A stretch of 64,000 nucleotides of DNA from Christiangramia flava JLT2011 (GTDB taxonomy: Bacteria; Bacteroidota; Bacteroidia; Flavobacteriales; Flavobacteriaceae), in contig NZ_CP016359.1 in the NCBI RefSeq assembly GCF_001951155.1, positions 310,001 through 374,000 on the forward strand, given 5' to 3'. Below, in pieces: positions 61,221 through 64,000 of this stretch (position 1 is the stretch's first letter; each line of letters begins with the position of its first letter). The notes under the pieces are model-generated. The model ran no database searches. It saw nothing but the letters and a program-made list of their open reading frames with translations, and had not been told where the DNA came from. The position numbers and the translations under genes were made by a program.

Positions 61221-63041
61221 TTAGTCCAATGTTTTAATAACTTCCTGGTTCGCTTTACGAACTCTTGCCACATCAACTTTATCAACTTTACGGTCGTAAG
61301 TCATCAATCCGTTTACCTCACCTTCTACATCTGTGGTTTGTGTGTAGACAGCTGCGGAAAATCCAGATTTCACGAGGTTCTTTAATTTCATGGCGAACTT
61401 TACGTACTCATCGGTTACCTCATCAGAATTTTTAAACTGAACATATCCCCAGTTGTTATCGGTTTTCCATAAATGCTTTTTCAGCGGAAGGCCAATTCCT
61501 CCATATTCACCCAGAACAGTAACCCTTTCCGCATCGTACAAATAAAGGTTAGGATCTGGATAATTGTGAAGATCCAGGATATCGCCGGTATGAAAGTGAT
61601 TTCCACCACTGGCCGAATTCACTAATCTTGAAGGATCGTAATTTTTAGTCCACTCGGTAATTTCAACCGTATTGAACTGTCCCCATGCTTCATTGAAAGG
61701 AACCCAAACCACGATACTCGGGTAGGAATACAGGTGATCCATGATACCTTTCCATTCTTTCTTATAAATATTTTCTGAACGCTCGCTTCTCTGATCTTCG
61801 CTGCCTTTGAAGAAACTTCTTGACTGCCATCCCGGACCGCGGCCTCCATTCGGCATATCCTGCCAAACAAGAATTCCCAATTCGTCACAATGCGTGTACC
61901 ATCTTGCAGGCTCAACCTTCACATGTTTTCTGATCATGTTAAAGCCTAATTCTTTCGTTCTTACAATGTCATATTTTAATGCTTCATCTGTTGGCGCGGT
62001 GTATAGACCATCAGGCCACCATCCCTGATCTAACGGACCATACTGGAAAATATCTTCGTTATTCAGCTGCATTCTGATAATGCCATTTTCATCTCTTTTA
62101 CTGGAGATCTTACGCATTGCGAAATAACTCTTCACCTCATCCTGAACCTCTCCATTGCTGATAAGCTTCACCTCAGTTCGGTATAAAAATGGGGAATCTG
62201 GCGACCATAATTTTGGATCATTTACATGAATGCTGAATTCCTGGTCTAAAGATGATTTGGTAGTGCTGATCTCTTTATTACCATCGTAAACAACCACTTC
62301 GATCATATCTCCGTAAGCTGAATTGCTTCCTTCGGCAGAAACCTTTACGGTATTATTATCGATATCTGGAGTAAATCTTAAATTCTGAAGGCTTTTTTCA
62401 GCAACAGGTTCCAGCCAGACTGTTTGCCAGATTCCGGTTACCGGAGTATACCAGATCCCTTCAGGATTCTTAACCTGCTTACCTCTAGGCTGCGGCCCTT
62501 CATCACTGGGATCCCAAACCTTTACAGTTAATTTTTGTTCCCCATCCTTATTCAAAAATGGCGTGATATCAAAAGAAAACGGCTCGTAACCTCCGGAATG
62601 CGAACCTAATTTGATGTCGTTGATCCAGACATCTGCCTGCCAGTCTACGGCGTCAAAATTTAATTTGATCTTTTTACCATTCCAGTCTCCAGGAACCGTA
62701 AAAGTGGTGTTATACCATAATTCATTTTCAGCACCGACAGTTTTCATAACCCCGGAAAGACTTGATTCCACTGCAAATGGCACCAAAATATCTCCGTCAA
62801 AATTCTGTGGTTTCGCTTTGCCTTTTTGCTGGATACTGTATTCCCAGAGTCCGTTAAGGTTTTTCCAGTCCGGTCTTTCCATGATCGGTCTTGGATATTC
62901 ATTTAAAGGCTTATCGGGGTTTACCTCATCTGCCCATTTACTTTTGATCTTGTCACCCGCCGGCTTCCACTGGGCTTGCATGGTAACCTGGCTTAGCAGG
63001 ACTAAGCACAGGATCGTTATATTTTTAATTATAGAATTCAT
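61221..63041 (-). CDS. GH2 beta-glycosidase
   Basis: This 606-residue protein has a signal peptide (to VTMQAQ). The GH2 domain order is sugar-binding (ERPDWKNLNGLWEY to about 215), Ig-like (about 216-315) and TIM barrel. The acid/base is Asn450-Glu451 (WVPFNEAWG), and the nucleophile is Glu512 (VLGEYGG). The protein lacks the extra C-terminal domains of large beta-galactosidases. The family covers beta-galactosidase, beta-mannosidase and beta-glucuronidase, and this sequence alone does not decide among them. It lies between a GH5-like gene (42 bp upstream) and GH43. Confidence 0.9.
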   Translation of the reverse strand: MNSIIKNITILCLVLLSQVTMQAQWKPAGDKIKSKWADEVNPDKPLNEYPRPIMERPDWKNLNGLWEYSIQQKGKAKPQNFDGDILVPFAVESSLSGVMKTVGAENELWYNTTFTVPGDWNGKKIKLNFDAVDWQADVWINDIKLGSHSGGYEPFSFDITPFLNKDGEQKLTVKVWDPSDEGPQPRGKQVKNPEGIWYTPVTGIWQTVWLEPVAEKSLQNLRFTPDIDNNTVKVSAEGSNSAYGDMIEVVVYDGNKEISTTKSSLDQEFSIHVNDPKLWSPDSPFLYRTEVKLISNGEVQDEVKSYFAMRKISSKRDENGIIRMQLNNEDIFQYGPLDQGWWPDGLYTAPTDEALKYDIVRTKELGFNMIRKHVKVEPARWYTHCDELGILVWQDMPNGGRGPGWQSRSFFKGSEDQRSERSENIYKKEWKGIMDHLYSYPSIVVWVPFNEAWGQFNTVEITEWTKNYDPSRLVNSASGGNHFHTGDILDLHNYPDPNLYLYDAERVTVLGEYGGIGLPLKKHLWKTDNNWGYVQFKNSDEVTDEYVKFAMKLKNLVKSGFSAAVYTQTTDVEGEVNGLMTYDRKVDKVDVARVRKANQEVIKTLD

Positions 63042-63083
63042 TGTAGTAGTTTCAGTTCTGTTTAATAATTCTTTTTCGGATTT

Positions 63084-64000
63084 TTATTTTGCATTCGCTT
63101 CAGCGGTCATCTGTGTGATCAGATCGGTTTCCTCTTTCTTATAAGGCTTACCATCTTTCTGAAAGACCTCGTGGAACCAGACATCTGGTTCAGAAGTGTA
63201 TTTTTTAGTCCAAGTATCCCATGGGTATTTGGTTTGACTTTTTCCGTCTACAAGACCCCAGTTATACATGGCTATGTTATATTTTCTGGCAACCGGTAAG
63301 AATCCCTGGAAAGTACTTCCATTGGGACGCGCCATATATTCGGTACAAAGCATTGGTTTACCATAGCGCTTTAACTGATTGATCTTTTTCTCAAAATCTT
63401 GAGGAGTATTATAATTATGGAAAGAAATAACATCAGATTTTGCAATCTGCATCTTGTGCATTTTCTCCATTTTTTCGTGATCACTCCAATCTCCCGTCCA
63501 AAGGCCAGAAGTTAAAGGCTGGCTTGGATTTGCTGATCTAGCCCAATCGAATGCCTGGTCCAGAAGATTATAAACCAATTCCTTTTTATTCGGAATTTCA
63601 ACATCTTCATAAGAAGGACCTGTCATATTATCTGGTTCATTCCAAACATCCCAGCCCAGAATTCGGTCATCATTTTTAAATTTTCCCACAGTACCGATCA
63701 CGTATTCTTTTAATCTGCCGTACTGTGTAGAATCCTGTAATGCTTCCTGCCCCGGGCTTTGGACCCAACCAGAATTATGAACATGAGGCTGCGGCTCTCT
63801 TTGTTTCCCTGTTTTAGGGAACGGATCCCAGCAGGAATCGAATAATACAAATAGTGTTTTAATACCATGATTATCGGCAATGGCAAGATACTGGTCCATT
63901 CGGTCATACAATCCTTCAGCATCTTCCTTATGTAAAAGATCGTGAAGGTAAACCCTCATGGTATTCATCCCGATCTCTTCTGCCCAGCCAAGTTCTTTAT
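63084..64000 (-). CDS. GH5-like clan-A glycoside hydrolase, 5' end beyond the window
   Basis: The C-terminal 305 codons or so are present, and the gene is cut by the right edge. Although an internal ATG occurs at 63968, the frame stays open to position 64000 and encodes KELGWAEEIG directly before MNTMRVYLHDLL, the start of a barrel strand. The true start is therefore outside. The acid/base is the Glu in WDVWNEPDN, and the nucleophile is the Glu in MLCTEYMARPNGS, both ends of strands in a TIM barrel. This type is often labelled endo-xylanase or cellulase. A beta-linked backbone or side-chain substrate is likely. Confidence 0.8.
   Translation of the reverse strand, partial: KELGWAEEIGMNTMRVYLHDLLHKEDAEGLYDRMDQYLAIADNHGIKTLFVLFDSCWDPFPKTGKQREPQPHVHNSGWVQSPGQEALQDSTQYGRLKEYVIGTVGKFKNDDRILGWDVWNEPDNMTGPSYEDVEIPNKKELVYNLLDQAFDWARSANPSQPLTSGLWTGDWSDHEKMEKMHKMQIAKSDVISFHNYNTPQDFEKKINQLKRYGKPMLCTEYMARPNGSTFQGFLPVARKYNIAMYNWGLVDGKSQTKYPWDTWTKKYTSEPDVWFHEVFQKDGKPYKKEETDLITQMTAEANAK

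Noticed and set aside
63968..63968. ATG at 63968 as the true start of the GH5-like gene
   Set aside because: The frame stays open to the window edge and encodes a conserved-looking barrel segment upstream of this Met.
1..64000. Insertion sequences, CRISPR arrays, tRNA or rRNA genes
   Set aside because: I looked for transposase-like proteins, regularly spaced repeats and conserved RNA sequences and saw none. The only tandem repeats are the protein-coding discoidin units.

Overview
The window reads as a chromosomal segment of a Bacteroidota, most likely a marine or environmental Flavobacteriaceae (Salegentibacter/Gramella-like; this genus-level placement is inference). The reasons are two SusC/SusD pairs, many lipoproteins with a Cys soon after a short leader, TTG-N19-TAtaTTG promoters, DUF3857 proteins and a flavobacterial-type phosphoserine phosphatase/phosphoglycerate dehydrogenase fusion. 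No rRNA, tRNA, CRISPR array, insertion sequence or phage gene was seen.

Layout. Positions 40-6372 hold housekeeping or core genes: a serine-biosynthesis fusion (minus strand) and, divergently, a pair of DUF3857 envelope proteins (plus strand). From 6373 to the right edge every gene is on the minus strand. Together they form one very large polysaccharide utilisation locus (PUL) of about 58 kb that runs off the window. Reading in the direction of transcription (right to left) there are six blocks. (a) 64000-50552: a GH5-like enzyme (cut by the edge), GH2, GH43, a lipoprotein aldose epimerase, a DUF4965-type protein, GH127, a sulfatase and a variant GH92. (b) 50482-48621: a LacI-family regulator and an esterase. 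(c) 48324-42803: SusC, SusD and a discoidin-domain lipoprotein. (d) 42421-35038: a second SusC, SusD and a lipoprotein with three tandem discoidin domains. (e) 34870-13511: a roughly 21-kb tightly packed run with an unknown 731-residue secreted protein, DUF3859, GH92, a BSP-type zinc peptidase, GH97, GH125, a ROK kinase, GH92, an MFS sugar importer, GH43, GH92, a two-domain DUF1080 protein and two Tat-exported Gfo/Idh/MocA proteins. (f) 13390-6373: a GMC oxidoreductase with its Tat-bearing small subunit, then GH76, a divergent GH92 and a third secreted Gfo/Idh/MocA protein.

Function. GH76 (endo-alpha-1,6-mannanase), GH125 (exo-alpha-1,6-mannosidase) and five GH92 alpha-mannosidases point to yeast/fungal-type alpha-mannan as the core substrate. 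One GH92 has Gln in place of the family general acid, the change I recall for enzymes that cleave mannose-1-phosphate diesters, which would fit phosphomannan. The sulfatase, GH127, GH43, GH2 and GH5-like genes suggest a decorated or second glycan. Released sugar would enter by the MFS permease and be phosphorylated by the ROK kinase.

Two things stand out. First, the GMC/subunit-3 pair, three exported Gfo/Idh/MocA proteins and the DUF1080 protein form what looks like an oxidative 3-keto-glycoside breakdown arm inside a hydrolytic mannan PUL. Second, a family of CTAAAWCGWTTTAG palindromes sits upstream of five transcription units. In both susC promoters the palindrome lies exactly between the -33 and -7 elements, and each has a second site exactly 235 bp further upstream. 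This is best explained as the regulon of the LacI protein encoded in the cluster, probably with DNA looping.
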